A stretch of DNA of 52,500 nt from Chamaesiphon sp. (GCA_020059425.1 JAGVCD010000371.1:1-52500), one strand, 5' to 3'. Shown: positions 7,451 to 15,370, numbered from the stretch's first letter. Program-made: numbers and translations. The notes: generated by a model from the sequence alone, not told the origin.

Positions 7451-9829
7451 TCAGCGAGTTAGTGAAACCCTGAAAACCTTTCTACAAAAGGCTTTGCCGC
7501 AGATATATCTCAAATCGCCATTAGCGTATGGCGATTTGAGATGAACAATTGTGCTACCGCAATGGGTGCAACATTGAGTAATAGCAGTGTCCGGCTTTGT
7601 TGCTACAGCCCAGTGCGGGGAAGTGACCCGCGCCTCGGTAGGGAATCGCAACCCCTCAAGCGATAGGGAACTGTAAGGGGGTAGCTGCATAAAGAAAGGT
7701 TCGCAGGCAGGCGACACCACAAAGGCAATGCGGTAAGCTTCGGGGCTGACCTTTTTGGCTTGACCGACAGCAGGGCGGGACATCAAGCCCTCTTCCTGAT
7801 TGAGTTGTTCGCACAATTCATTAAGCTGTGTGAGTTTCTCCAAAAGCTCAGCGCGGTTTTTGAAAGGTGTTGCTTGCAAATAGGCGTAAGCTTGTTCAGA
7901 AGTGTAAATTCTGACCGCATTTTGAAAGTCCTCTTTCATTAACTTGGTTGCATTTCCCGTGCGTTTCTTGCTGTTTTCCTCTTCACCTTTGCTTTTTTTC
8001 CCACCCCCGCCAGACAATCCAGACACGTTGTTACCCTGACCCGCGCTGACAAAACCCATATTTACGTGGTCAGACAACTGGTACATATCTTTGATAAATG
8101 TGCCAATCTCCTCATACTCGCGGGCTGTAGCGTTGTCTTCATCCACAGCCAAAAGCAAGAAATCCTTGCCCTTGACTGATGGTAGATTATTACGCCTCGC
8201 CTGAAATTCAGCATGGAAATCCTCAAAAACCTCTACGATTTTGGCATTCGCATCGGTTCCTGGCTGGATGATTCCGGGGATTTTGAACCAATCTTTTTCG
8301 CTACCGGGAATCGGATTGAGTAGCCAAATTACGCCATTATTTGCCTTGGCTAGCTCGATCGCCACCATTTCCAAAATCGGCGATTTGCCGCCAGTTGACC
8401 CCGCACACACTCGCACGCGGGTCACAAATTTTTGCCGAACTACTTCGCTAAACTGATCGGCGGCAAAACACCCCAGATCGATAAATTTTTGGCGGTGTAT
8501 GTCCTGTTTTTCGATCGGGACATACGATCCGCCGTTGCTTTGCTGCGAGGGCTTTTCAGCCTTTATTGTAGAGCTTAGTTTATTGACAATAGAACCCCCA
8601 ACTGTTGACAATGATTTAATTCCTACGTCCTGTTGGTTTTTGCCAGATGTCCCGGTCGCGTGATCGAAACCTGAAAAAACCTTGACCGAAATTAGGAAGT
8701 TTTGGGCATCCATTTCAAAGTGAATTGGCTGAGTCGAAATACCCATCAGTCCGCATTGATTAGTCAATTTGTCAAATTCCTCTCCTGACAACTTAGTTTT
8801 GTCTTGGTTGCGATCGACTCGGAATCTCAGACAAAATCCACCTGGTACTACGGATGCGTCGTGTGCATCAAACAGCACTCCGTACTGCGCGAAGTGGGCA
8901 ATGATGCGATTCCCGGCTGAGTCTGCATAAGTCAATCCTGGGAATTGGCGGGGTGCTTCTAAATCTGCAATTTTCTGCTGCAACAATTCATTTTGCCCTG
9001 CAAGTTCCATTAGTTTAGAATCGCGGGCGGACATTTCCGAGTTATAGGTTTTTTCGATGTCGGGAAGCGTCCCTTTTTCCAGCGATTCCATTAGCTGCTG
9101 GTAATTAGCTAAATCTTCCTGCTGCATGGCAATTGCTTGCCTCAGCTTGTCAATCTCGGCTAACTTCTTTTCAAGTGCGATCGACACAGCTTGGTTGCAG
9201 TAGGGCTGTAATGCTTGGTGCAGTTCATCGCGTAGTTTGTAGTCAAAGTTAGTTTTGAGTTGAGCTAACTCTAGCAGTCGCGCTGCTAACTCTCCATCCA
9301 GTTCGTCATTGGCATTTTCAAGCTCTGCGATTCTCTGCCTGAGCAGTTTGTTCTCTTCTTTAAGTTGTGCAATTTCTGCTAATGCAGATTGTAATTTTTC
9401 ACTGGTTTCTGTTAGTTTGGCGCGCAAAGTTTCTACCAGTTTTTTCACTGGGGGAAGATCCAAGATAGCCGGGTGCGTTCCTGTTTCCCAGTATTCAATG
9501 CCGTCCCTGAGTTCTTGGCAGCGCATTTTGAACTCAGCCACTTCAGTCTCTAGCCTGCGCTTGTAGTCGTTGCGCTCTACCACCGCTGTCTTGAGTTGAG
9601 ATCGTAATTCCTCCAATTCGGCTAGAGCCTGCTCTTTCTCATCTTGCGATAGCCCGATCTTATCTAGCGCCCCAAAACTAGAAGCGCTAGCACCCGCAAG
9701 CATGAATGCAGCCGAACCCCAAGCTAAAGGAGCTAAGCCGGCGGTAAACAGGCTAGCAATGCCAGCGCCAGTGAGGCTAATTGCTCCAACCGCTGAGAGG
9801 ATTTTTTTGAATTCATTTGTGTTACTCAT
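7451..9829 (-). CDS. Membrane-anchored coiled-coil P-loop ATPase
   Basis: 792 aa. Residues 9-55 hold two hydrophobic segments (SAVGAISLTGAGIASLF and APLAWGSAAFMLAGA), probably membrane-spanning. Residues 60-295 are coiled coil. Residues 295-390 form a unique mixed region. Residues 470-700 carry a P-loop NTPase: Walker A AGSTGGKS (476-483) and Walker B FLLLAVDED (557-565), with a later MGFVSAGQG that could be a sensor motif. The C-terminus has a Cys-x2-Cys...Cys-x4-Cys zinc-ribbon-like end. The fold resembles FtsK/HerA-type DNA pumps only in outline. It is the last gene of a leftward operon and faces the repeat block at 7152-7450. A role in DNA segregation or transfer is a hypothesis. Confidence 0.65.
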   Translation of the reverse strand: MSNTNEFKKILSAVGAISLTGAGIASLFTAGLAPLAWGSAAFMLAGASASSFGALDKIGLSQDEKEQALAELEELRSQLKTAVVERNDYKRRLETEVAEFKMRCQELRDGIEYWETGTHPAILDLPPVKKLVETLRAKLTETSEKLQSALAEIAQLKEENKLLRQRIAELENANDELDGELAARLLELAQLKTNFDYKLRDELHQALQPYCNQAVSIALEKKLAEIDKLRQAIAMQQEDLANYQQLMESLEKGTLPDIEKTYNSEMSARDSKLMELAGQNELLQQKIADLEAPRQFPGLTYADSAGNRIIAHFAQYGVLFDAHDASVVPGGFCLRFRVDRNQDKTKLSGEEFDKLTNQCGLMGISTQPIHFEMDAQNFLISVKVFSGFDHATGTSGKNQQDVGIKSLSTVGGSIVNKLSSTIKAEKPSQQSNGGSYVPIEKQDIHRQKFIDLGCFAADQFSEVVRQKFVTRVRVCAGSTGGKSPILEMVAIELAKANNGVIWLLNPIPGSEKDWFKIPGIIQPGTDANAKIVEVFEDFHAEFQARRNNLPSVKGKDFLLLAVDEDNATAREYEEIGTFIKDMYQLSDHVNMGFVSAGQGNNVSGLSGGGGKKSKGEEENSKKRTGNATKLMKEDFQNAVRIYTSEQAYAYLQATPFKNRAELLEKLTQLNELCEQLNQEEGLMSRPAVGQAKKVSPEAYRIAFVVSPACEPFFMQLPPYSSLSLEGLRFPTEARVTSPHWAVATKPDTAITQCCTHCGSTIVHLKSPYANGDLRYICGKAFCRKVFRVSLTR

Positions 9830-9848
9830 TGTAGTTTCCTGTAGTAAA

Positions 9849-9862
9849 GTCCGGGTCTTGCG
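9849..9862 (-). promoter_or_regulatory. 14-nt leader motif CGCAAGACCCGGAC (copy A)
   Basis: Minus-strand CGCAAGACCCGGAC lies 19 nt before the ATG of the 792-aa ATPase and just after a terminator. Identical 14-mers lie in the leaders of the genes starting at 11751 and 45399, always sense to the gene. This suggests a shared operator or RNA signal, perhaps for antitermination. Confidence 0.5.
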
Positions 9863-9875
9863 ATTTTGTAAGGGT

Positions 9876-9899
9876 AAAAAAAAGGGGGATGCACCCCCG
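9876..9899 (-). terminator. Terminator or attenuator between the 231-aa gene and the ATPase gene
   Basis: On the minus strand GGGGG-TGCAT-CCCCC is followed by eight T. It sits between the stop at 9922 and the ATPase start at 9829. No clear promoter lies between, so read-through control of the ATPase is likely. Confidence 0.75.
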
Positions 9900-9921
9900 C
9901 GTGTTTAGTGACCATTTGAGA

Positions 9922-10617
9922 TTAGCCACCGACCAAAGCCATTACTTCAGCTTGGCGAATTTGAAATTTTGCTTTAGCCTCAGTAAGATTTAATTGAGCT
10001 TCCTGCACTTTTAAATACAAAGATTGCCCTTCCAAGATATTCATTGTGCTTTCATGTTGCTCTTTCATTACCTCGCGATCGAACTTGTAAAACGCTTGAT
10101 TGGTTTTGCTTTGTTGAATCTTGAAATTCACTTTTTCTGTTTCAATGGCTTCACGCGCTGTCGCATACTTGACCATTTGTTGACCAAGTTGAGCGCCCTT
10201 GATTGCAGCGCCCGCCATAGAAATCAATACCCCAATGCCGTCACTGGTGTTATCCGCCCAGTTTTTCAACTCCTGATAATGCACCTTATCAAGCCCCCTT
10301 TGTTGCTCGGTTACTCGCTTATAGCCAGCGGCATCAAACGAGCTTGGGTTGCAAACGTCCGAAACATTTAGTAGTGATTGAAAATCTGGCAAGTTTACTG
10401 TCAGAGTTTGCGGTAGTTTGTCAAAACTAATTGTCGGAGCTTGCATTTTATCAGGTCTTTGTGTTAACTCCATTTGAGAAGTTTCAGCTTGTTGGGGCGG
10501 TGTGTAAGTTGTTGCCTTAAGTAGTTCGTGAGAATTATCTTGAACGAGTTCTTTTTCTAAAGAAACATTTTCTTTAATAGCTTCGTTAGCTATTTGCCTT
10601 GCAGATTTTCTTGGCAT
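9922..10617 (-). CDS. Hypothetical coiled-coil protein with hydrophobic segment, 231 aa
   Basis: Start chosen at 10617 (AGGAG 7 nt upstream) over an in-frame TTG at 10638. The first 90 residues are polar and rich in Gln and Thr. Residues 128-145 (GIGVLISMAGAAIKGAQLG) may be a membrane-associating helix. Residues 150-228 are a long amphipathic or coiled-coil helix. No family recognised. It lies within the leftward operon directly upstream of the ATPase and could be its membrane or adaptor partner (inference from neighbourhood and from both having hydrophobic plus coiled-coil architecture). Confidence 0.6.
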   Translation of the reverse strand: MPRKSARQIANEAIKENVSLEKELVQDNSHELLKATTYTPPQQAETSQMELTQRPDKMQAPTISFDKLPQTLTVNLPDFQSLLNVSDVCNPSSFDAAGYKRVTEQQRGLDKVHYQELKNWADNTSDGIGVLISMAGAAIKGAQLGQQMVKYATAREAIETEKVNFKIQQSKTNQAFYKFDREVMKEQHESTMNILEGQSLYLKVQEAQLNLTEAKAKFQIRQAEVMALVGG

Positions 10618-10627
10618 TGTTTTACTC

Positions 10628-10756
10628 CTAAAATTCAATGGGTGTATTTAGCATTAGCCAGACAAACTGCATGGCTAATTTAAGCGATGCCCAATCCTGA
10701 TAAATTGCGGTGTTGTTACCTTTTAGAAGATATTTGGCTGTCGATGGTGTAAGCAT
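10628..10756 (-). CDS. Small protein, 42 aa
   Basis: The ATG at 10756 is preceded by a very strong GGGAGGGAG ribosome site. The peptide ends with a hydrophobic segment (LKLAMQFVWLMLNTPIEF), so membrane association is possible. It ends 11 bp before the next start (10617), consistent with tight coupling in the operon. A longer reading from 10924 lacks a ribosome site. Function unknown. Confidence 0.5.
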   Translation of the reverse strand: MLTPSTAKYLLKGNNTAIYQDWASLKLAMQFVWLMLNTPIEF

Positions 10757-10856
10757 AATTTTCTCCCTCCCAAAAAGCCTCGCAGTAGGCTGTATATAAT
10801 TGTTTTGTGTTGTTATCGTGCGATTTTGTGTACTCTTTCCAAAGCACATCGCACAT
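10716..10856 (-). CDS. Possible small protein, 46 aa
   Basis: An open frame in the leftward operon reads MCDVLWKEYTKSHDNNTKQL and continues to a stop at 10716. The frame stays open upstream to the stop of the 171-aa gene, so a non-ATG start further up is possible. Composition is protein-like (Trp, Tyr and charged residues), and it fills what would otherwise be an empty gap in a tight operon. It overlaps the 42-aa gene by 41 bp in another frame. The ribosome site is weak, so this is tentative. Confidence 0.35.
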   Translation of the reverse strand: MCDVLWKEYTKSHDNNTKQLYTAYCEAFWEGENYAYTIDSQISSKR

Positions 10857-10933
10857 TGTTTTGAGTGCATCCTGATAGCTTTTGAAATCGCTAGCCCCGC
10901 TCTTGTGGTAGGGGGTTGGGGCAAGGGGCTTGC

Positions 10934-11449
10934 TTAGCGCAATTTTGGCAAGCTGTCGATCGATGCTTGAAGATCCGCTGTTTGCTTGGCTAGTTTGGCT
11001 CGCGTCGCTAGTTTGTTTCGCGCTGCTGGCAAAAAAGCCTCGGCATCTCTTCGAGCTTTCTCAATCTGCCCTTTTGCAAGAGCTGTTTGGGAATCGAAAT
11101 AAGCCTCCCAGACAGATGACTTACCTTGTTCGTAAGCTTGGATTTCGCGGGCTGCGGACACTTGACCGCTGTAGGTGAGAGCGCTTAATTGATAGCTTTC
11201 AATAGCCTCCAAAATGCCAAACTCGATCGACTCTTGAGCAATTGTTGAAGCCTCGGCTACAGTAAGCTTCCCTTCTACTTGTGGGGCTGCCTCACGGTAC
11301 TCTTGAGCTTTTGATTCAATAATTTGTACCAGCTCTTCTGGCACTTCAGAGTTAGTTGTCCAGTTAATCTCAGGAGATTTTTTGGACAGTTCGTTGATAA
11401 TTTTTTTTGGAGTTGTACCGAGATATTCGGCGGCTTCTGTGATAATCAT
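10934..11449 (-). CDS. Hypothetical protein with HTH-like N-terminus and coiled coil, 171 aa
   Basis: Residues 1-22 (MIITEAAEYLGTTPKKIINE) look like a MerR/excisionase-type helix-turn-helix start. Residues 60-165 are largely helical, Ala-rich and probably coiled coil. The start overlaps the stop of the preceding gene by 4 bp (ATGA), so the two are translationally coupled. It belongs to the leftward ATPase operon. DNA binding is inferred from the N-terminus only. Confidence 0.6.
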   Translation of the reverse strand: MIITEAAEYLGTTPKKIINELSKKSPEINWTTNSEVPEELVQIIESKAQEYREAAPQVEGKLTVAEASTIAQESIEFGILEAIESYQLSALTYSGQVSAAREIQAYEQGKSSVWEAYFDSQTALAKGQIEKARRDAEAFLPAARNKLATRAKLAKQTADLQASIDSLPKLR

Positions 11450-11751
11450 TGAGCTTGTTCCTGTTGCGAGTAAAGAAAAGTACGGATCTTTTTTAGAGAA
11501 ATGCGCTGTGCCATTGATCGAACCATCTGTAACTCTGGCAGATGCCAGTTCGTTAGCTTGGTGTCTTTATTCAGCCCCCCAGTTTCGGGATGCTCAAATT
11601 CCTTAAACCTGTCAGAAAAAAGCATTAAAACTTCTAGATAGCGTCTAACTTGCCTTTCTGAAATCGGCGGATCGAGCCGTTGTCCCGCAGCCTGACGAGA
11701 TAGAATTTGGTCGCAAGAAATTGACCCCGGTTGTGGGGTAATCTGTTTCAT
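11446..11751 (-). CDS. Hypothetical protein, 101 aa, first gene of the ATPase operon
   Basis: The start at 11751 has GGAGGAAAT immediately upstream; the longer TTG-started reading to 11793 is unlikely. The segment ISERQVRRYLEVLM (about 30-43) looks like a recognition-helix region, and SLKKIRTFLYS lies near the end. No family recognised. It leads a leftward operon with a consensus promoter at 11866-11894 and a leader of more than 100 nt that contains a CRISPR-repeat-like element. Confidence 0.6.
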   Translation of the reverse strand: MKQITPQPGSISCDQILSRQAAGQRLDPPISERQVRRYLEVLMLFSDRFKEFEHPETGGLNKDTKLTNWHLPELQMVRSMAQRISLKKIRTFLYSQQEQAQ

Positions 11752-11790
11752 ATTTCCTCCTAGTCGAAAGATTGATATCGCCCTTGTGGA

Positions 11791-11814
11791 CAATCCCTAA
11801 AAGGGATTTTTGGG
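11791..11814 (-). other. Solitary CRISPR-repeat-like element in an mRNA leader
   Basis: Minus strand reads CCCA then AAATCCCTTTTAGGGATTG. It differs by a single base from the corresponding 19 nt of each CRISPR-like repeat near 35.7 kb (AAATCCCTATTAGGGATTG and AAACCCCTTTTAGGGATTG). Unlike those, it is followed by TCC rather than AAAC. It lies about 40 nt after the 5' end expected from the promoter at 11866-11894, so it would be transcribed in the sense orientation. Confidence 0.6.
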
Positions 11815-11839
11815 AGCCGACCGAGGGCGACCGGGTGAT

Positions 11840-11894
11840 GTCCGGGTCTTGCGTTCAATAAATTGAATCTAACTTACTTTCCCGCATTTGTCAA
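11840..11894 (-). promoter_or_regulatory. Sigma70 promoter and 14-nt motif (copy C) of the ATPase operon
   Basis: Minus-strand TTGACA (11889-11894), a 17-bp spacer and TAGATT (11866-11871). CGCAAGACCCGGAC follows at 11840-11853, just inside the transcript. The -35 box is 5 bp from the palindrome at 11900-11931, so this promoter may be controlled by the divergent ribbon-helix-helix protein. Confidence 0.75.
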
Positions 11895-11899
11895 GTAAA

Positions 11900-11931
11900 T
11901 TCACTGTAAATATTGGCGTTTTTACGGTGAA
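11900..11931. promoter_or_regulatory. Operator-like inverted repeat between divergent genes
   Basis: TTCACTGTAAA (11900-11910) and TTTACGGTGAA (11921-11931) are complementary except at one position. The site lies between the divergent promoters of the ATPase operon and the ribbon-helix-helix gene, the usual place for an autoregulator's operator. Confidence 0.6.
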
Positions 11932-11983
11932 TCTGAGGTAAAGCCTTATGGTATGGTAGTTTTATAAATTTAGGAATTTTCAA

Positions 11984-12205
11984 ATGGCACAAATATCAAT
12001 CACGATCCCAAACGATCTTGAAGAAATCTTGAACCTGCTTAGCTCAGAGCAAAAGCGCTCAAAATCCGAGCTAGCCAGCCACGCGCTAGAACTGGGTTTG
12101 GCTCAATATCTTGAAGCTTTGAATAAAAGGGAAGTTTATAAATCTCTTGTAGAAAAAAGAAAGGCTAAAGCTACAGAATCCGCCTCCGCAGAAACAACAG
12201 ACTAG
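11984..12205 (+). CDS. Ribbon-helix-helix (CopG/Arc-like) regulator, 73 aa
   Basis: The N-terminus ISITIPNDLEEILNLL supplies a beta strand and first helix, followed by SKSELASHALELGLAQYL as the second helix, the classic layout of a ribbon-helix-helix dimer. The C-terminus is basic then acidic. It is divergent from the ATPase operon across a 32-bp palindrome, suggesting autoregulation and control of that operon. No toxin gene follows, so it is not an obvious antitoxin. Its last 35 bp overlap the 3' end of the converging tail-fibre gene. Confidence 0.75.
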   Translation: MAQISITIPNDLEEILNLLSSEQKRSKSELASHALELGLAQYLEALNKREVYKSLVEKRKAKATESASAETTD

Positions 12206-13187
12206 CGAACTCTTCCGATCCGCTCCCACTCCCAACCGCCCGCCCCAAAGCCACCCCGCTACTGCTAGGGTGGCTTGCTTGTACGATCGCCTCTAGTCGC
12301 AATTCTGGCGATGTACCTCCCACAGAGAAAGCCCCAAAGCCTACCGATACCTGGTTAAAATCTTCACTCGCAGAAGCCCGCCCCGCAATCGACTGTACCG
12401 CCCCGCCACCTGATATCAGCGCACTATCGAGTGTTAGCCGACTGTTTGCCCCGCCGATACCACAGAAATTAGCCAACGACCATACATAGTATTTGCAGTC
12501 TCCACCCGTGCATGGCAAAGTCAGCGCGTTATTGCTCAGGCTCGTTTCCACAAGGCCGAACTGGTTGCGGGCGTTCATGTACCCGGTGGTATTGAGTGGG
12601 ATGGTGGCAAAAGCTCCCACCGCCAAACTGCCGCCATCCGCACCAGCCGATCGCCTCAAACTGACATAGCCCATCTCTACAGTGAAACTTTGCCCGCTAG
12701 CCAACAGCCAAGTTGCCCCGCCCGTGCCGCTTGTCCCCAGCATTGAATTGTTGGGGCGGCTCAATTGTGCGATCGCATTTAGCAGCGCATTATAAGGTTG
12801 TGCCTCGCTGGCTACTGTGCTCAGATTGTTGTTGGCGGTGGTTAGTGCGGTGTTGGCGGCCCCGATTTTGTTAACTGCGTTGGTGTTGGCAGTGTTGAGC
12901 GCGTTTGCGTCCGAGTTGCGTTGTAGTGAAGTAGCCAGTACCGGTGATGCTGCGGATTGTGCGGTGCTTAGCGCTGATAGCTGCGTGTTGTAGCTTCCCT
13001 CAATGCTGGTAATCGTATCGGTGATGCTTGCCACTTGCTGCGTAAGTTCAGCAAGGATGTTGGCCCCTAGTTGGAGGTTGTCGGCGATCGCCTGCCATGA
13101 TTGGTTAAATACGCTGGCCAGTTGCTCGTCGGTTTGTCGGAGCCGGCGAACTAGGGAGCGATCGGGACGGGGGGTAAAGTTGGGCAT
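12171..13187 (-). CDS. Tail fibre / receptor-binding protein 1
   Basis: 338 aa. The N-terminus (PRPDRSLVRRLRQTDEQLASV) is followed by a Ser/Thr/Ala/Asn-rich coiled-coil shaft (about 30-135) and a beta-rich tip (about 160-338). The tip ends in a short Arg-rich strand (FLRRRIL) like the ends of the other two fibres (VLLRVIY, VIMRISN). Architecture rather than sequence supports the call. No clear ribosome site is visible; the leader TTAAAATATTTT just before ATGCCC is shared with fibre 2. It is on the opposite strand to the neighbouring regulator genes. Confidence 0.6.
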   Translation of the reverse strand: MPNFTPRPDRSLVRRLRQTDEQLASVFNQSWQAIADNLQLGANILAELTQQVASITDTITSIEGSYNTQLSALSTAQSAASPVLATSLQRNSDANALNTANTNAVNKIGAANTALTTANNNLSTVASEAQPYNALLNAIAQLSRPNNSMLGTSGTGGATWLLASGQSFTVEMGYVSLRRSAGADGGSLAVGAFATIPLNTTGYMNARNQFGLVETSLSNNALTLPCTGGDCKYYVWSLANFCGIGGANSRLTLDSALISGGGAVQSIAGRASASEDFNQVSVGFGAFSVGGTSPELRLEAIVQASHPSSSGVALGRAVGSGSGSEEFASLLFLRRRIL

Positions 13188-13205
13188 TTAAAATATTTTA
13201 AAAAA

Positions 13206-13311
13206 TACTGGACAGGGCATCAAAACTGTGTATGCTGGAAGAGTGCCGCGAGGGATAGCGCAAACTACCCCATTACCAGCGACACTTTACCCACATCAGA
13301 GATTACCTGAC
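13206..13311 (+). promoter_or_regulatory. Promoter and structured leader with 4-7-4 hairpin
   Basis: TGGACA, 16 bp, TATGCT forms a promoter-like pair ending near 13236. The leader has GTGT (13228) and GCTGG (13234) pairing with CCAGC (13276) and ACAC (13282). Inside is GGG-A-TAG / CTACCC with a CGCAAA loop. The 15-nt hairpin TCAG-AGATTAC-CTGA (13296-13310) lies one base before the ATG. Confidence 0.55.
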
Positions 13312-14097
13312 ATGGACAACAATATTGTATACCAGAGCCAACTGGATAATTTTGGTGTATCGCTGCATCGGGCAATCGTAAATCAATTAATTGGAGAGAT
13401 CGAATCTGCGATCGCAGATGGACGCATTCGGAGCGCTGATGGCAAGCATTCAGTGTATGATTTCATTCGGGAAATTTTGGAAAAGAAAACAGAACGACAA
13501 GTCTGGAAACGTTTCGTAACTGACTTTCCGGCTTGCGTCACATTTTGTGACGCAAATACTTTTCCTGAGAAAGATAAAGCAAAGGCAAGCAAAAAGACTC
13601 CTACGACAGACACAGGTGGATTGATCTATATTGCGTATTTTGCAAATTGCAATTTCTCGCATAATTTACGTGCATCATCGGCAGCTTATTTTGCAGCCGA
13701 TCGCCAAAACGCACCCGACAGCCTAGTGGCCCAAACCCGCGAGAACGCAATTACGCAACTGTCCAACGCGCTCAATAATTTTCCCAACACCTTGAACAAA
13801 GTGTGGAAAACATCAGGCATTGTTAACAAATCGCAAGTCAAAAAAGCGATTCTACGCGATTTTGTAGAAGAGCGCGATTACGTTTGGGCTGATGGCATTT
13901 TGTGCGTAAATGACAGCACATTTCACATTTTGATAGTCAGTTTTCGCAGCTTGGCGGGTGCAGACATTGAAAGTTTGCCGGAAATAATTCACATCAAAAC
14001 TCGCGAATATTTCCAGTATCAGGCGGCTAAAAAGATGAACAAGCGGATTGCTCAAAATTCTGAATGGGAGCAACCCTTGCTACTTTTAATCTACTAG
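13312..14097 (+). CDS. Antirepressor/KilA-like regulator, 261 aa
   Basis: Start chosen at 13312, next to the conserved leader hairpin; the frame is open upstream to 13228 but that region forms the structured leader. Residues 42-95 (SVYDFIREILEKKTERQVWKRFV) and a central segment with SHNLRASSAAYFAADRQ resemble cyanobacterial phage antirepressors. Residues 140-200 look like a second helix-rich module (KSQVKKAILRDFVEERDYVW). The C-terminus ends PLLLLIY. A 33-aa gene follows 9 bp downstream. The pair lies on the plus strand between two minus-strand fibre genes, like an inserted cassette. Confidence 0.6.
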   Translation: MDNNIVYQSQLDNFGVSLHRAIVNQLIGEIESAIADGRIRSADGKHSVYDFIREILEKKTERQVWKRFVTDFPACVTFCDANTFPEKDKAKASKKTPTTDTGGLIYIAYFANCNFSHNLRASSAAYFAADRQNAPDSLVAQTRENAITQLSNALNNFPNTLNKVWKTSGIVNKSQVKKAILRDFVEERDYVWADGILCVNDSTFHILIVSFRSLAGADIESLPEIIHIKTREYFQYQAAKKMNKRIAQNSEWEQPLLLLIY

Positions 14098-14106
14098 GAG
14101 ACCGAA

Positions 14107-14208
14107 ATGGAGATATCACTTTACGGAAACAACAAAGGAAACCTTTACACATGGGGTGAATTCCTCACCTACCATCATACTTTTGGAAAAAGAATAAAGT
14201 ACAATTAA
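14107..14208 (+). CDS. Small protein, 33 aa
   Basis: The ATG at 14107 has AGGAG 6 nt upstream, overlapping the stop of the preceding regulator. The peptide (MEISLYGNNKGNLYTWGEFL and 13 more residues) is aromatic-rich and ends in a basic tail. It is probably co-expressed with the antirepressor-like gene and is followed by a terminator. Function unknown. Confidence 0.5.
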   Translation: MEISLYGNNKGNLYTWGEFLTYHHTFGKRIKYN

Positions 14209-14246
14209 TTTGTACTTTATGAGGCTGACTTCGGAATATCAACAGG

Positions 14247-14280
14247 CAGAAATCCCCTGGTACAAACCGGGGGATTTTTG
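14247..14280 (+). terminator. Rho-independent terminator
   Basis: ATCCCC-TGG pairs with CC-GGGGGAT and is followed by TTTTTG. It separates the plus-strand regulator cassette from the converging fibre 2 gene. Confidence 0.75.
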
Positions 14281-15285
14281 TTAGTAAATTACTCTCAGTA
14301 ACACTAACGCCGACTGCTGCGGGGTATAGCCAGCCAAATTAGAGCTAGCCCCCTGCGTATTTCCAGCGACAGCGCCCGCAGAGTCAAACCAACTCTGGAA
14401 ATCAACACTGACAGAGCTACCAATAAAGAATGCCCCCTGCAACCTACTAATAAAATTAAGCGGTTCAGCGCCCGAAATAGATGCACTGGTAGTGCCTTTG
14501 GCGGGTGTACCGAAAGCTAGCACAGTATTGTTATTTATATTTCTTAATCTACATTTGAAACCGTTAGATGAACCCACAGAAAACCCAAAACAAACGTATT
14601 CACCACCCGGTAAAGTAGCTTGCTTGGTGGTGTTGTTCCAGGTCAGCCCAATATTATTAAAACTTGGCGGATCGAGTGCGATCGCATTCCAAGTTTGCAG
14701 CGCCACCACAGTTCCTCCCGCTGCGGTATCGGTGAGGCGGCGGGAGAAGATAGCGGCCTTTAGAAGCACCCCAGATCCGACACTTCCCTGAGTCCGCCAA
14801 ACCACATTACCGCTGGCATCCGTACCCAAAATTCTGCTGGCTAATCTGCTAGCGCCGGCAATCCTATTTAGTAAGTCAGAATATCCCTGAATTTCCTCAC
14901 CAATTGTGAGGCTATCAATTAGTGCCGTAATGGGGCTGATGCGGTTGAGTTGGATTTGGGCGTTTTGGTCGTTGGTGCTGAGGTTATTTTGGATCGAGTC
15001 CAGTGCCACGCCGCTGCTGCTATTGGCTGCGATCGCGTTGCTCACTTGCTGCTGTAGGGTATTGGCATCGTTAATGAGCGCCGTAAAATTTGGCGTGGCT
15101 GCTGCTACCCGCGTCTCTAGGCTGGTTAGCTGCGATTCTAGGGCTATCCGAATAGCTCGGTTTGCCTCTACGCTGTCGAGCGCCTTTTGCGCTAGTAAGT
15201 TGTAAAGCGCGGCGGTGGACTGCTGGCCGCGCTCAAACATTGGCAACGGTTGGTATTGGGGGGATGGGCTGGGAGTTAGGGGCAT
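14281..15285 (-). CDS. Tail fibre / receptor-binding protein 2
   Basis: 334 aa with start at 15285. The N-terminal Pro-rich segment precedes a region with LYNLLAQKALDSVEANRAIR, then a coiled-coil shaft with heptads (to about 150) and a beta-rich tip (about 185-334) containing LPGGEYVCFGFS and CRLRN, reminiscent of C1q/TNF-like jelly-roll tips. The overall layout matches fibres 1 and 3, but the tips differ, suggesting alternative receptors. The leader TTAAAATATTT before ATGCCC matches fibre 1. It diverges from the 240-aa gene across operator copy 3. Confidence 0.6.
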   Translation of the reverse strand: MPLTPSPSPQYQPLPMFERGQQSTAALYNLLAQKALDSVEANRAIRIALESQLTSLETRVAAATPNFTALINDANTLQQQVSNAIAANSSSGVALDSIQNNLSTNDQNAQIQLNRISPITALIDSLTIGEEIQGYSDLLNRIAGASRLASRILGTDASGNVVWRTQGSVGSGVLLKAAIFSRRLTDTAAGGTVVALQTWNAIALDPPSFNNIGLTWNNTTKQATLPGGEYVCFGFSVGSSNGFKCRLRNINNNTVLAFGTPAKGTTSASISGAEPLNFISRLQGAFFIGSSVSVDFQSWFDSAGAVAGNTQGASSNLAGYTPQQSALVLLRVIY

Positions 15286-15304
15286 AATTTGAAATATTTT
15301 AATC

Positions 15305-15341
15305 TTATCCTGTTGACACAGGATAGGGCTTGTAGTAGGAT
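15305..15341 (+). promoter_or_regulatory. Promoter with 22-bp operator (copy 3)
   Basis: TTATCC (15305), ten bases, GGATAG (to 15326). TTGACA at 15313-15318 lies in the operator's centre, with a 17-bp spacer and TAGGAT (15336-15341). Repressor binding would block the -35 box. The transcript leads to the 240-aa gene at 15371, with ACCACCAAAGGA before its start. Confidence 0.8.
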
Positions 15342-15370
15342 ATAGAAACAACCACCAAAGGAATAATTAT

